Positions 16,676-26,621 are shown, counted from the stretch's first letter. The stretch: 61,009 nt of DNA from Sedimenticola sp. (GCA_002869585.1 PKUO01000054.1:1-61009); one strand, 5' to 3'. Translations and numbers: made by a program. Notes: generated from the sequence alone by a model not told the origin.

Positions 16676-17378
16676 CTTGAATTCCCCCTGCAAGTGGAAA
16701 GCGCATAACCGCTTGAAACGGCTGATCAGGAGCTTCCTGTCGAAACAGTGTCAGTGCATCAACCACGTATTCCTGTCTCAAGACATGCTCCAGTTCCCTC
16801 GCGAGCACTTGATGCATAACTGAGAGCAATTTGTTTTCCAACCGCCCTGTCAATGTCATATGGAAACGATACTGATCAAGTACATAGGGATATCCCCAGC
16901 GCAGCATAAGTTCATCCTGCTCATTGGATAAAGCCTGCATACGCCGCTTTCTGATCTGCTCAAGGCTGAGCGGCGCTCTGAAATGATCCAGTTGGGTAAC
17001 ACAATTTGCGGCGAGATCATCGATAGCCCTACTGCCAACTTTCGGCCTGATAGCGATAAAATCTTTCAGAACAGCAACTATCAGTCTTGGAATAAGAATT
17101 CTGTTGTGCATGCGCGCAAGCTTTTCAAGCGCAACGATAAGCTCAGACACCTGTGTATCAGGATGCAGACTGAAAGGCGCTTTCAGAGTTGCATGAAATC
17201 CATACTTGCCAGGACCTGAGACAAGATCTGCGTACTCTTGCGCACTGACTCCGGCAGGTACATGCAGCGCTATTTTATTTCCGCTGTAAGCATCCCGACC
17301 AAGCAATCGGCTGCCGAATTTCCAAAGAGCCGATGAGGGAGGAGGTGCGAAATAGACTGCGTAGCGTTCACTATTCAT
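16659..17378 (-). CDS. DUF1045 phosphonate-operon protein (2H phosphoesterase-like)
   Basis: A 239-residue protein of the DUF1045 family found in phn operons (start ATG 17378; an upstream in-frame start inside phnM is unlikely). Two HxT-type motifs, GFHATLKAPF at about residue 60 and FHMTLTGRL at about 175, suggest the 2H phosphoesterase (LigT-like) fold. The operon has no phnP, whose product opens the 1,2-cyclic ribosyl phosphate made by C-P lyase. A 2H enzyme could take that role (inference). It lies between phnM and phnN. Confidence 0.8.
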   Translation of the reverse strand: MNSERYAVYFAPPPSSALWKFGSRLLGRDAYSGNKIALHVPAGVSAQEYADLVSGPGKYGFHATLKAPFSLHPDTQVSELIVALEKLARMHNRILIPRLIVAVLKDFIAIRPKVGSRAIDDLAANCVTQLDHFRAPLSLEQIRKRRMQALSNEQDELMLRWGYPYVLDQYRFHMTLTGRLENKLLSVMHQVLARELEHVLRQEYVVDALTLFRQEAPDQPFQAVMRFPLAGGIQDAFHE

Positions 17379-17395
17379 AGCATCACGCGAAATTG

Positions 17396-18541
17396 TCAGT
17401 ATATGCGCCGCCCCTGTCGCCACACCTCTTTCACCAAAGGGAAACGATGATATTCATGCACGCGAACCACATCGCCACGCATACCCACGGCGATCTCACC
17501 GCGATCCGTCAATCTAACTGACTGAGCCGGTTTTGAGGTCACAGTGGAAATCGCTTCAGGTAGTGTGAATGAATCTGTTTCACGGTGAAGCGTGAATGCT
17601 GCTTGTAGCAAACTGGTTGGAAAATAATCCGATGAAACAACATCCAGCAAACCATTCTCCGCCAGCTCCCGCGCAGAAACATTCCCAGAATGGGAGTGTC
17701 CACGCACTAGGTTGGGCGCTCCCATCAGGACATTTAACCCATTCCGCTTTGCTTCCTGGGCCGCTTCATGAGTTGTCGGAAACTCAGCGATACACATCCC
17801 GTACTGGACGGCTTCGTTTATGTGCTCGGCAGTTGCATCATCATGGCTTGCCAGAGCTATATCCATCTCTCGGCACTGGTCAACTATTTGCTGCCTGTTC
17901 TTTTGACTGTAGCGTTGGCTCGCTTTCTTCTGGCTGTCAATGAACTCTTCGATCTCCTGATCATTTAGGCCATACTTTCCCTGATAGTATTCCCTGTATT
18001 TATCAATATTCACGAACTGCCGCTGCCCTGGTGAATGATCCATGACCGACACGAGGCGAAGAAGGTAATGATCACGAAACGGATTGAATAGATCGACAAC
18101 CTTTTCATATGCCAGTTCACATCTCAGATGTATGAAATGCTCACTTCTGGTTGCACGCTCCTCCTGGGCCATCGTAATGGCTTCAATCATGTCGTTGACA
18201 TACTGAATGCGTGCGCTTCCGTCTTTTACATCACCCAATGCGACAGCATCAAAAACCGTTGTGATACCAGCCGCTGCCAGTTGGGCATCATGTGCCAAGA
18301 CAGCAGGGATCGATGGCCAGCGGACCTTGGGACGTGGAGTAAAGTGTTTTTCAAGATTATCTGTATGCAGCTCAATCAGTCCTGGTATGAGATAATCGCC
18401 CTCCATATCTTCGACACCGATTGCGCTGGATAGTCCATGATCGATATCGCAGATGACCCCGTCCTGGATTCTGATGCTACCCACGATGACCTCATCCTTG
18501 AGAACAATCCGTGCATTGGTCAACAGTAGTTCGTTTCTCAT
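17396..18541 (-). CDS. phnM: RPnTP diphosphohydrolase PhnM
   Basis: A 381-residue amidohydrolase that removes diphosphate from alpha-D-ribose 1-methylphosphonate 5-triphosphate. The metal-binding and active-site pattern includes IELHTDNLEKHFTPRPKVRW near residue 57, SVMDHSPGQRQF and IALASHDDAT. The ATG overlaps the phnL stop (ATGA at 18538-18541). Length and motifs match the family. Confidence 0.95.
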   Translation of the reverse strand: MRNELLLTNARIVLKDEVIVGSIRIQDGVICDIDHGLSSAIGVEDMEGDYLIPGLIELHTDNLEKHFTPRPKVRWPSIPAVLAHDAQLAAAGITTVFDAVALGDVKDGSARIQYVNDMIEAITMAQEERATRSEHFIHLRCELAYEKVVDLFNPFRDHYLLRLVSVMDHSPGQRQFVNIDKYREYYQGKYGLNDQEIEEFIDSQKKASQRYSQKNRQQIVDQCREMDIALASHDDATAEHINEAVQYGMCIAEFPTTHEAAQEAKRNGLNVLMGAPNLVRGHSHSGNVSARELAENGLLDVVSSDYFPTSLLQAAFTLHRETDSFTLPEAISTVTSKPAQSVRLTDRGEIAVGMRGDVVRVHEYHRFPLVKEVWRQGRRIY

Positions 18542-19227
18542 GCGGCGTAATCCAGTGATGACATGTTCAGAAAATTCGTGGCAACAGCCTCGCGTACTTC
18601 GGCATCGTGAAAAATCCCCACAATGACCGAACTTTTTGCCTTTGCTTCCTGAATCAGATCGATAACAACCTGACGATTCTCCGCATCCAGAGAAGCAGTA
18701 GGTTCATCAAGCAGAAGGCAGGGATAATCGGAAAGAAATCCCCGTGCAATATTGATTCGTTGCTTTTCTCCACCACTGAAAGTAGCCGGGGCAAGGGAAA
18801 ACAACCGTTCGGGGATATTCAAACGCGTCAACATATTATGGGCCCGCTGATAGGCCTCTTCTCGTTCGATGCCCAGTTGCATAAGCGGTTCGCATACCAC
18901 ATCGATTGCCGACACCCGTGGGATAACCCTCAAAAACTGACTGACATATCCTATGGTGGTTCTTCTCAGATTGAGGATCGATCTCGGCTCTTCTATAGCG
19001 ATATTTATTTTCTTGTCATTATGCTGAATGACGATATCACCCTGGTCTATTTTGTAATTGGCATAAAGTGCGCGCAGTAAAGTGCTTTTACCCGCGCCCG
19101 ATGGGCCATTCAGCACCAGACACTCACCAGGATTCACCTGGAAGGAAATATCCTTGAGCACCGTATAAGAGACACCACCCTGGGTATGCAGGGTGAATGT
19201 TTTGCTGAGATTTCTAACTTCGATCAC
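18538..19227 (-). CDS. phnL: C-P lyase ABC-type protein PhnL
   Basis: A 229-residue ABC protein. I choose GTG 19227, preceded by TGGGGA, because it gives an N-terminus (IEVRNLSKTF) of the family's usual form; ATG 19245, overlapping the phnK stop, is the alternative. P-loop GPSGAGKST, signature FSGGEKQR and Walker B LLLDEPT are present. PhnL belongs to the PhnGHIJKL assembly and is needed for phosphonate breakdown, not transport. Confidence 0.93.
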   Translation of the reverse strand: MIEVRNLSKTFTLHTQGGVSYTVLKDISFQVNPGECLVLNGPSGAGKSTLLRALYANYKIDQGDIVIQHNDKKINIAIEEPRSILNLRRTTIGYVSQFLRVIPRVSAIDVVCEPLMQLGIEREEAYQRAHNMLTRLNIPERLFSLAPATFSGGEKQRINIARGFLSDYPCLLLDEPTASLDAENRQVVIDLIQEAKAKSSVIVGIFHDAEVREAVATNFLNMSSLDYAA

Positions 19228-19241
19228 TATACATCCCCAAG

Positions 19242-20042
19242 TCATGCCACCAGGACTGAAGAAACCAATAGCTGCGTATATGGGTGATGCGGATCGTCCA
19301 GAACCTGATCGGTCAAACCGCTCTCTACCACTTCGCCGCGCTGCATCACCATCAGCCGGTGGGAAAGCAGACGAGCCACCGCAAGATCATGCGTAACGAT
19401 AATGACTGAAAGATTGAGTTCTGATACGAGTCTGCGCAATAGATCCAGTAATCTTGCCTGCACGGATACATCCAGTCCGCCGGTAGGTTCATCCATAAAA
19501 ATCAGACGCGGTTTATTCACCAGATTTCTGGCAATCTGCAGACGTTGCTGCATTCCTCCGGAGAATGTCGCAGGAAAATCATCAACCCGGTTCAAGTCGA
19601 TTTCCACCTTGCCAAGCCAACCCAGCGCTTCATGACGAATATCGCCATAGTGTCTTGCACCCACCGCCATCAAACGCTCTCCGATATTTGCTCCGGCACT
19701 CACATTGAGTCGCAATCCATCTCGCGGGTTTTGTTCAACAATACCCCAGTCCGTACGGGCCAACATGCGCCGCTTGGCCTCAGATACCGCATAAATATCA
19801 TGCACAGCGTCAGTTCTGTCGCGATACAGAATGCTGCCGGTTGAAGGCGCCAATGAGGCGGATAGACACTTAAGCAGCGTACTTTTCCCCGATCCCGATT
19901 CGCCGACTATACCCAGTACCTCTCCCGGATAGAGGTCGAAACTGACATTCCTGCAACCGATACTGTTGCCATAGTAATGTGAAATATCATTTACACTCAG
20001 AAGCGGCTTATGATCGGAGAGGCTTATAGACTCATGCTGCAT
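19242..20042 (-). CDS. phnK: C-P lyase ABC-type protein PhnK
   Basis: A 266-residue ABC protein starting at ATG 20042 (MQHESISLSDHKPLLSVNDI); longer frames run into phnJ and are not credible. P-loop GESGSGKST, signature FSGGMQQRLQ, Walker B LIFMDEPTGGLD and H-loop VTHDLAV are intact. PhnK docks on the C-P lyase core (PhnGHIJ). It overlaps phnJ by 11 bp. Confidence 0.95.
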   Translation of the reverse strand: MQHESISLSDHKPLLSVNDISHYYGNSIGCRNVSFDLYPGEVLGIVGESGSGKSTLLKCLSASLAPSTGSILYRDRTDAVHDIYAVSEAKRRMLARTDWGIVEQNPRDGLRLNVSAGANIGERLMAVGARHYGDIRHEALGWLGKVEIDLNRVDDFPATFSGGMQQRLQIARNLVNKPRLIFMDEPTGGLDVSVQARLLDLLRRLVSELNLSVIIVTHDLAVARLLSHRLMVMQRGEVVESGLTDQVLDDPHHPYTQLLVSSVLVA

Positions 20043-20922
20043 CGCCCTGCTCCTCCGGTTGGGTTCCTTTATAGCCAAGTTCTCTGCGCTCTTCACAATA
20101 GTCGCTATCTGAACAGACAAACATCCTGTCACCGGTATCATTGAGAACGATCTCATCAAGAAAGCTGTCTGATGCTCCACAGAGGGCACAGGTTTCATCC
20201 CACTTCTGAACCTCAAAGGGATGATCATCGAAGTCCAGGCTACTCACCTTTGTATAGGGCGGTATTGCATATATCCGCTTTTCCCTGCCTGCCCCAAACA
20301 ATTGCAGAGCAGGCATATCGTTCATTTTCGGATTATCAAACTTCGGAATTGGCGACGGAGCCATAACATACCGATCATTTACACGAACCGGATAATTGTA
20401 AGTGGTTGCTATGTGCCCAAAACGAGCGATGTCTTCATAGAGCTTGACATGCATAACGCCATATTCCTGAAGGGCATGCATTTTCCTTGTCTCTATTTCA
20501 CGCGGTTCCATGAATCGCAATGGCTCTGGAATGGGAACCTGATAGATGAGAACCTGATCTTCTCGAAGCTTTTTCTCAGGAATTCTGTGACGGGTTTGAA
20601 TCACTGACGCCTCAGTTGTTTTTGTTGTCGTCGCGACACCGGCAGTACGTGAGAAAAACCGCCTGATATTCACCGCATTCGTAGTATCATCGGAGCCTTG
20701 GTCAATCACCTTCAGAGTGTCATCTGTACCAAGCACTGCAGCGGTAATCTGGATCCCTCCGGTACCCCAACCGTACGGCAAGGGCATTTCCCGACTGCCG
20801 AAAGGCACCTGATAGCCGGGAATAGCAATGGCTTTCAATATCGCGCGGCGGATCATCCGCTTTGTCTGCTCATCAAGATAGGCAAAATTGTAGCCATCAA
20901 GTCCGCTGTCATTCATGCGCAT
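20032..20922 (-). CDS. phnJ: C-P lyase PhnJ (radical SAM)
   Basis: A 296-residue catalytic subunit that cleaves the carbon-phosphorus bond of 5-phosphoribosyl 1-phosphonates. The cysteine set is visible near the C-terminus: CALCGASDSF, then MFVCSDSDYCEERR (CxxC...C...C), which in the family carries the Fe4S4 cluster and catalytic cysteine. It overlaps phnI by 10 bp. No lesion is seen. Confidence 0.96.
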   Translation of the reverse strand: MRMNDSGLDGYNFAYLDEQTKRMIRRAILKAIAIPGYQVPFGSREMPLPYGWGTGGIQITAAVLGTDDTLKVIDQGSDDTTNAVNIRRFFSRTAGVATTTKTTEASVIQTRHRIPEKKLREDQVLIYQVPIPEPLRFMEPREIETRKMHALQEYGVMHVKLYEDIARFGHIATTYNYPVRVNDRYVMAPSPIPKFDNPKMNDMPALQLFGAGREKRIYAIPPYTKVSSLDFDDHPFEVQKWDETCALCGASDSFLDEIVLNDTGDRMFVCSDSDYCEERRELGYKGTQPEEQGDAA

Positions 20923-22031
20923 TTTTCGTCAATCCCGGATTGTTTATTGTCCCCTCTTTCCTTCCTCAATCGACGAACCAGTTCCAGCTCGGACTGAAAG
21001 TCAACATAATGGGGAAGCTTGAGATGTTGAACAAAACCTGAAGCCTCCACGTTATCAGTATGTGACAACACGAATTCCTGGTCCTGGGCAGGTGAAACAA
21101 CCGTTTCCCCAAACTCCGCACACCGCAGTGCACGATCAATCAACGCCATGGACATTGCCTTACGTTCACTGTGACCAAAGGCAATTCCATAACCTCTGGT
21201 GAATTGAGGCGGCTTTTTCTTCGATCCTGTGAACTGATTGATCATTTCACACTCGGTGATTTCAATTTCACCAATCACAATCGGGAAACCAAGTTCAGGC
21301 GGTGTTATCTCGATATTCAGTGTGCCGTGGCGTATTTCACCGGCAAACGGATGGTTGTTACCGTATCCGCGCTGTGTTGAATAACCCAGTGCCAGTAAAA
21401 ATCCTTCATCGGCACGCGCCAGCGCCTGCAACCTGAGCTGACGATCTGCTGGCAAAGTGAGTGGTTCCCGGGTCAGATCCGGGATATTGCCAGTTCCTGC
21501 TCCATCTGATTCGGTTTCTATAAGCCCTTCCGCATTGAGAAGATCAACCACCCTCGGCATGCGGGGCGTATCTGCAGCGGACTCCATCTGCTTCAGCTCA
21601 TCTGTAGAAACAGGCTCATCTCCTTCAGCCATCAATGAAAAATCAAGCAATCGGTGCGTATAATCATAGGTCGCACCCAAAACCTGTCCGCCAGGTATAT
21701 CCTTGAATGTGGAGGATATGCGACGCTGTATGCACATGGAATTGGTATTGATGGGCTCACTGACTCCGAGGCGCGGTAGGGTTGTCCGGTAAGCACGCAA
21801 TAGAAAAATAGCCTCAACGAGATCACCCTGGGCCTGCTTGATTGCAAGCGCAGCGAGATCACGGTTATAGAGGGACCCTTCTGTCATCACGCGGTCAACC
21901 GCAAGACTCATCTGCTCTTTTATCTGTTCAATACTCAGCTCATCAACAGCAGTATCGCCTCTGCGCTTTTGTTCCAGCAGACGTTGAGAGTTCTCAATCG
22001 CCTCTTCTCCACCTTTGACAGCTACATACAT
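20913..22031 (-). CDS. phnI: C-P lyase core subunit PhnI
   Basis: A 372-residue protein starting MYVAVKGGEEAIENS, the typical PhnI N-terminus. With PhnGHL it forms the nucleosidase that attaches the phosphonate to ribose triphosphate. The conserved QIKEQMSLAVDRVM and the GYGIAFGHSERKAMSMALID segment are present. It overlaps phnH by 10 bp and phnJ by 10 bp, consistent with tight coupling. Confidence 0.95.
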   Translation of the reverse strand: MYVAVKGGEEAIENSQRLLEQKRRGDTAVDELSIEQIKEQMSLAVDRVMTEGSLYNRDLAALAIKQAQGDLVEAIFLLRAYRTTLPRLGVSEPINTNSMCIQRRISSTFKDIPGGQVLGATYDYTHRLLDFSLMAEGDEPVSTDELKQMESAADTPRMPRVVDLLNAEGLIETESDGAGTGNIPDLTREPLTLPADRQLRLQALARADEGFLLALGYSTQRGYGNNHPFAGEIRHGTLNIEITPPELGFPIVIGEIEITECEMINQFTGSKKKPPQFTRGYGIAFGHSERKAMSMALIDRALRCAEFGETVVSPAQDQEFVLSHTDNVEASGFVQHLKLPHYVDFQSELELVRRLRKERGDNKQSGIDEKCA

Positions 22032-22630
22032 CTCACATCACCCAGCATCACAGTTCTTGGTAATACAGCCACTTGCCTGCCGCATGCCAGATAAACATCC
22101 ACGCCTAGAGGAAAAATCTGATGATTTTCGTTCCACTGTTGTAAAAAATCTATAGTGAACACTGGAGCATCGAGACGCACATCTCCTTTAACTCCTGGCC
22201 CTTGTAATCTCACGCCACCCATATGCGAGAGGTAATCCACTTGTATGACAACCGAGGTGGATCTATCAGGATACTCCTCGTTACCGGGAGAAAAGACCGA
22301 CAATGACGGTAAATCCATAAGATCACCAATCAATGCAAAACCCGCAGTTGATGGATTTTCTGTAATTGAACAGCCACAATGAAACTGCAACGTCTGGTTG
22401 AATAACTCATTTTTCTTCAACCCATCTGACAACCAAACCGTTGTTTCATAATCGAAAAACGACAGACATAACGCCATGGAAGCGGTATGAAGTGAACCCA
22501 CTGTGTCCACATCAGGCAAATCTACAACCGTACCCGGTCTTGCCATTGCATTCATAACCTGACGAAAGACCTGCTGCGATGCATATTCGGGATTATCAAA
22601 ACCTTTAATCATTTCTGTATTGCTGACCAT
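22022..22630 (-). CDS. phnH: C-P lyase core subunit PhnH
   Basis: A 202-residue subunit. The family signature is visible in FRQVMNAMARPGTV near residue 23 and ALCLSFFDYETTVWL. PhnH belongs to the PLP-transferase-like fold but lacks the cofactor; it is part of the core C-P lyase complex. Its start overlaps the phnG stop (22630). Confidence 0.94.
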   Translation of the reverse strand: MVSNTEMIKGFDNPEYASQQVFRQVMNAMARPGTVVDLPDVDTVGSLHTASMALCLSFFDYETTVWLSDGLKKNELFNQTLQFHCGCSITENPSTAGFALIGDLMDLPSLSVFSPGNEEYPDRSTSVVIQVDYLSHMGGVRLQGPGVKGDVRLDAPVFTIDFLQQWNENHQIFPLGVDVYLACGRQVAVLPRTVMLGDVRCM

Positions 22631-23100
22631 CAGTCATCACCCCGTACAAGTGTGAAAAAATCCACATTGGTCGATGCTATTTTCGTAGCGGAGACACTCC
22701 GTTTGTGCTGTTCTCTGTCTGCAACAGGTTCGATAACCGTTGTTTCTATCATTGAACGATAAACGGGATCCTGCATCATCGCATCAAACACGGCAGCCAG
22801 TTCCGCATGACGTTTCTGATGCTTCGCTGTATATCCGAATCCGATATATCCATTTGCAAGACGCACAGCACAACGGCTCATTGTCATTTCACCCAGATTG
22901 AACTGGGGTCCCACTCCACCTGTTCGAGCACGAATCATTATCTGCCCAGTTTCCGGTACGCGAATGAATGTATATTCCGGTTTACTTTCAATCTGACTCC
23001 ATCCCTGCTCCAATTCCTGCAGAGTCGCTTTTGCCAGAAGGCCAATCCATCTTCTCCTTCGTTCTATATCCATAGTTTTCATCTGCTCAGCACTATTCAT
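22630..23100 (-). CDS. phnG: C-P lyase core subunit PhnG
   Basis: A 156-residue subunit from ATG 23100; a further upstream start at 23121 is possible. Family features: RRRRWIGLLAKATLQEL near the N-terminus, RTGGVGPQFNLGEMTMSRCAVRL and GYIGFGYTAKHQKRHAELAAVFDA. The gene follows phnE by 25 bp. Confidence 0.93.
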   Translation of the reverse strand: MNSAEQMKTMDIERRRRWIGLLAKATLQELEQGWSQIESKPEYTFIRVPETGQIMIRARTGGVGPQFNLGEMTMSRCAVRLANGYIGFGYTAKHQKRHAELAAVFDAMMQDPVYRSMIETTVIEPVADREQHKRSVSATKIASTNVDFFTLVRGDD

Positions 23101-23125
23101 AATCAACACCAGTCCCCGCACCTAA

Positions 23126-23920
23126 CTATATGACCATTTTTCTGATCCGCTGCGACAACATATCTAGCAGACTTACAGTGACTACAATGATGATCATGAC
23201 TGCGCATGTTTCCCCAAAATAAAATCCACGGATATTTTCCCAGAGAATGACGCCTATACCCCCGGCACCGACCATACCGACAACTGTTGCTGAGCGTACA
23301 TTTGATTCAAAACGATATAAGGAGTATGAAATCCATAAAGGCAGTACCTGAGGAATAACGCCGTAAATGATTTCCTGCAGGGCACTGGCTCCTGTCGACC
23401 TGACACCTTCAACAGGTCCGGGCTCAATAGCCTCGACAGCTTCTGAAAATAGCTTTGCCAGAACACCTGTGGTATGCACGAATAATGCAAGCACTCCGGC
23501 AAACGGTCCAAGTCCCACTGCAACCACGAAAAGCATGGCAAAAACCATCTCGTTGATAGCACGCAAGGCATCCATCAATCGGCGTGTCGGTTGGTAAACC
23601 CACCAGGGCACCAGATTCTCTGAAGACATGATTCCAAGAGGAATGGAAAAGACCACAGCCAGAGCAGTTCCCCAGACAGCAATCTGGATCGTGATCACCA
23701 TCTCTTTAAGGTAGAGTTCCCAATGATGAAAATTGGGAGGAAAAAAGCCCTCAGCGAACTCCAGCATATTGTCCGCATCAGTGAACAATGCCAGCGGATT
23801 CATCTCGGCCCCGTTCCAGGACCAGAACAGTACGCCGATCACAATTCCCCAACTCAGTGTCTGAGTCAGTGACTTTCGTGAATCGTTTTGTTTCAGTGCC
23901 GCTTCGAAATGTTGTTCCAT
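23126..23920 (-). CDS. phnE: Phosphonate ABC transporter permease PhnE
   Basis: A 264-residue permease from ATG 23920 ([13 protein letters not shown]), preceded by AGGTTTTTCCG. About six membrane segments are visible. The binding-protein-dependent transport loop ([31 protein letters not shown]) and C-terminal [18 protein letters not shown] are typical. It works with PhnD and PhnC to import phosphonates. A strong hairpin (23946-23976) separates it from phnD. Confidence 0.95.
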   Translation of the reverse strand: MEQHFEAALKQNDSRKSLTQTLSWGIVIGVLFWSWNGAEMNPLALFTDADNMLEFAEGFFPPNFHHWELYLKEMVITIQIAVWGTALAVVFSIPLGIMSSENLVPWWVYQPTRRLMDALRAINEMVFAMLFVVAVGLGPFAGVLALFVHTTGVLAKLFSEAVEAIEPGPVEGVRSTGASALQEIIYGVIPQVLPLWISYSLYRFESNVRSATVVGMVGAGGIGVILWENIRGFYFGETCAVMIIIVVTVSLLDMLSQRIRKMVI

Positions 23921-23945
23921 CGGAAAAACCTGATAATTCAAAAAG

Positions 23946-23976
23946 TGGGACACTTCGCAAAACGAAGTGTCCCACA
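23946..23976 (-). other. Perfect 13-bp hairpin between phnD and phnE
   Basis: GTGGGACACTTCG pairs exactly with CGAAGTGTCCCAC around a CAAAA loop (arms 23946-23958 and 23964-23976). It has no U-tract of note on the minus strand. Hairpins after binding-protein genes usually protect the upstream mRNA and give the binding protein a higher level than the membrane parts. Confidence 0.7.
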
Positions 23977-23997
23977 AGGCATAAGAGGAGGTCTCTC

Positions 23998-24990
23998 TTA
24001 TTGCTTTCTCAGTGACGCCATCTGCTTCTGCAGCTCTGCCAATTGGCCGTTGATTTCGGAAATCTTGCTGTCCTTCTCTGCCTGGCTGTATTTTGTGTCG
24101 TTTTCAATCTTACGACGCTGTTTCACGAGTTCGAGTTGGCGGATCGGCAACAATTGATTGTTATCTGACTCACTGAAAGGTGCCCACTGCAGATCGGCAA
24201 GAACTTTCTTCTCCTTGGCGACATCTTCACCCTTGACGCCATATGTCATGAAAAAGCCCTTAAGTTTAGCTTTGATGTCATCAGAAAGATTTTTACGCCA
24301 GACGATGGGGTCTGAAGGAATGAGTGGTGATTTCCAGATAATCTTCAATTCCTCGTATTTCTCAGGAAAGTTTTTCTGGATTCTTGCCATGGTTTCAGTG
24401 TTGTTGGTAGCGAAATCCACCTGCTTGTTGGCTACGGCAAGCGCATTGGTTTCATGATTGGAATTCAGCACACGCTTGTAACACTGCTTGACATCAATAT
24501 TGTTCTGAGCAAAGACGTAATAACCAGGCACCAGATTTCCAGAGGTCGAATTAGGATCACCGTTTCCGAATGTCAGAGAATGGTTGCAGTTGAGAACATC
24601 TTCGAAGGTCAGCCCGCTATCCTTGTGGGTCAACAACAGTGACCAGTAACCGGGATTCCCGTCAACATCTACAGTCTGCGCAAAAATCTCGCCACCAGCA
24701 CGATCCACTGCCAACATGGCAGACTTATTGCCATACCAGGCGACATCCACCTTATCAAATCGCATTGCTTCGATGATGCCGGCGTAATCGGGAGCGAAAT
24801 AGGCATTCACCTTCATATCGAGCTTTTTGCCCATATCGTTCAGGAAGGGGTACCAGATAGTGCGAAGATTCTGAGAGGACTCGGTTGAAATAATACCGAA
24901 GTTAATCTCTTTCATACTCTCGGCGAAGGCTACCGAAGTCGCCAACCCAAACGACAATGCACCAGCAATCAATAAGCTTCTACGCTTCAT
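23998..24990 (-). CDS. phnD: Phosphonate-binding periplasmic protein PhnD
   Basis: A 330-residue solute-binding protein. The signal peptide [23 protein letters not shown] ends near residue 23. The mature part starts [20 protein letters not shown] and carries [28 protein letters not shown] and [13 protein letters not shown], both typical of PhnD. The lysine- and glutamine-rich C-terminal helix is also usual. GGAG lies before ATG 24990. The downstream hairpin could raise its relative expression. Confidence 0.95.
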   Translation of the reverse strand: MKRRSLLIAGALSFGLATSVAFAESMKEINFGIISTESSQNLRTIWYPFLNDMGKKLDMKVNAYFAPDYAGIIEAMRFDKVDVAWYGNKSAMLAVDRAGGEIFAQTVDVDGNPGYWSLLLTHKDSGLTFEDVLNCNHSLTFGNGDPNSTSGNLVPGYYVFAQNNIDVKQCYKRVLNSNHETNALAVANKQVDFATNNTETMARIQKNFPEKYEELKIIWKSPLIPSDPIVWRKNLSDDIKAKLKGFFMTYGVKGEDVAKEKKVLADLQWAPFSESDNNQLLPIRQLELVKQRRKIENDTKYSQAEKDSKISEINGQLAELQKQMASLRKQ

Positions 24991-25024
24991 TGTTAATCTC
25001 CGTTGTAATATCTGTTGATCGAGT

Positions 25025-25870
25025 CTAGAGAGTGGCCGTTGAAACAGCCTTGTTCAAATTGATGTCCGCATTACCATGTGCAAACGAATTTGTTGCTTTA
25101 AAGATGGTTTCCTGCCTAGCTCCATAAATATCACTGAAAACCTTTGCATCTATATCCAACGTCGATCCATCATGAAACAGGCGTCCGGCCTTCAAAGCGA
25201 TGATGCGGTAACAATATTTGATGGCATAATCCACTTGATGCAGGGAAACAATTACGGTTTTCCCATCATCCTTATGAATCGATTCAAGCAATTCCATGAC
25301 ACACCGTGCTGATTCAGGATCCAGAGATGCTATAGGTTCGTCTGCAAGAATGATGGAAGGCTTCTGAACCAGCGTGCGCGCAATTGCCACCCTTTGTTGC
25401 TGGCCACCGGAGAGAGTCGAGGCCCGCTGATGGGCGTACTCAAACATTCCCACACGTTCCAAGGCTGATAAGGCTGCATATTTATCCGATTTATGATACC
25501 GACCAAGCGTTCCTCTCCAGCTAGGAGATCTCCCTAATGAACCAATCAAAACATTGTCAAGCACTGTCAATCGTCCGACGATATTGAACTGCTGAAAAAT
25601 GAAGCCGATATCAGAGCGAATACTTCTAATGTTTTTGGAGAGTTTTCCGGATTGTTGAACATCCAACCCCAATGCCCGGATTCGGGATGAACCCTGATCA
25701 CTGGTAACAAGTCCTGCTATATGCCTGAGTAATGTCGATTTACCTGAACCGGAAGGACCTACAAGGGCCACCATTTCATTTGATCCGACATTTAAACTGA
25801 CACTATCCAGCGCCTTGAGTTTTTTATTGAAAGTGCGTGTTAGGTCACTTATTTGCAGTATAGGTTCCAT
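25025..25870 (-). CDS. phnC: Phosphonate ABC transporter ATPase PhnC
   Basis: A 281-residue ATPase from ATG 25870 (MEPILQISDLTRTF); a TTG at 25918 would add 16 residues. P-loop GPSGSGKST, Q-loop IFQQFN, signature LSGGQQQRVAIAR, Walker B IILADEPIASLD and H-loop VSLHQVDYA are complete. It is the transporter motor for phosphonate uptake. It is separated from the upstream acetyltransferase by about 130 bp; TTGACA occurs in this gap on the minus strand, so a second promoter is possible. Confidence 0.95.
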   Translation of the reverse strand: MEPILQISDLTRTFNKKLKALDSVSLNVGSNEMVALVGPSGSGKSTLLRHIAGLVTSDQGSSRIRALGLDVQQSGKLSKNIRSIRSDIGFIFQQFNIVGRLTVLDNVLIGSLGRSPSWRGTLGRYHKSDKYAALSALERVGMFEYAHQRASTLSGGQQQRVAIARTLVQKPSIILADEPIASLDPESARCVMELLESIHKDDGKTVIVSLHQVDYAIKYCYRIIALKAGRLFHDGSTLDIDAKVFSDIYGARQETIFKATNSFAHGNADINLNKAVSTATL

Positions 25871-26003
25871 GGCTTCCGGCGCTTGAATAAATTGATTGTC
25901 TATATTTTTTATTGCCAAAGAAGTATGACTTCATTTGATGTCAAATCACTTACACATTCATTTCATCCCTGTTAACTGTTCCTTTCTTTTTTATTACATT
26001 GCG

Positions 26004-26621
26004 TTACAAATATTTTTTCAAAAACTCATCAACACTCATTCTTCTCATATCGGGTAGTGCATCTATCAGCATTTCATGAGACCAGTCCCACCATGCCACT
26101 ACTAACAACTGCCGAATGATCTGTTCACTGAAGCGTTTGCGAATCGGCCTTGCAGGGACTCCTGCAACGATGGCAAAAGGTTCGATATTTTTGGTCACTA
26201 CGGCACCAGACCCCACAACGGCTCCACTACCTATATGGACACCTCCCTGAATTATCGCTCCATGCCCGATCCATACATCATGTTCCAAAGTCACCCTATT
26301 ATTTCTTCGCATCTCGAAAAAGCCCTCGTCAGCATCACCCATATCGTATTGATCACTTCGATAGGTGACGTGATGCAATGCAACTTTGGAAAGTGGATGC
26401 TGGCCAGGATTGATTATGGTGTGAGCCGCTATCGAACAGAAGCGTCCGATATCTGTATAGATAATTTCTGAATCGTTGACCACGTAACTATAGCTATCCA
26501 TAGTTGACTCGGTGATCTGCGTTCTCTCACCAATTTCTGTCCATGGAGCAAGACTGCACGAAGAAACAACTGCTGTAGGATGAATAGTTGGTCCGGCCGG
26601 ACTGAGTAATTTACTGTTCAT
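26004..26621 (-). CDS. Phosphonate-operon hexapeptide-repeat acetyltransferase
   Basis: A 205-residue left-handed beta-helix acyltransferase from ATG 26621 (a TTG at 26642 is an alternative). Hexapeptide repeats: IGERTQITESTMDSYSYVV, IYTDIGRFCSIAAHTIIN, LEHDVWIGHGAIIQGGVHIG and AVVGSGAVVTKNIEPFAIVAGVPARPIRKRF. This type of xenobiotic-acetyltransferase-like protein is recurrent in phn operons. It could N-acetylate aminophosphonates before cleavage (inference). It is the first gene of the operon; no clear Pho box was found upstream. Confidence 0.85.
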   Translation of the reverse strand: MNSKLLSPAGPTIHPTAVVSSCSLAPWTEIGERTQITESTMDSYSYVVNDSEIIYTDIGRFCSIAAHTIINPGQHPLSKVALHHVTYRSDQYDMGDADEGFFEMRRNNRVTLEHDVWIGHGAIIQGGVHIGSGAVVGSGAVVTKNIEPFAIVAGVPARPIRKRFSEQIIRQLLVVAWWDWSHEMLIDALPDMRRMSVDEFLKKYL

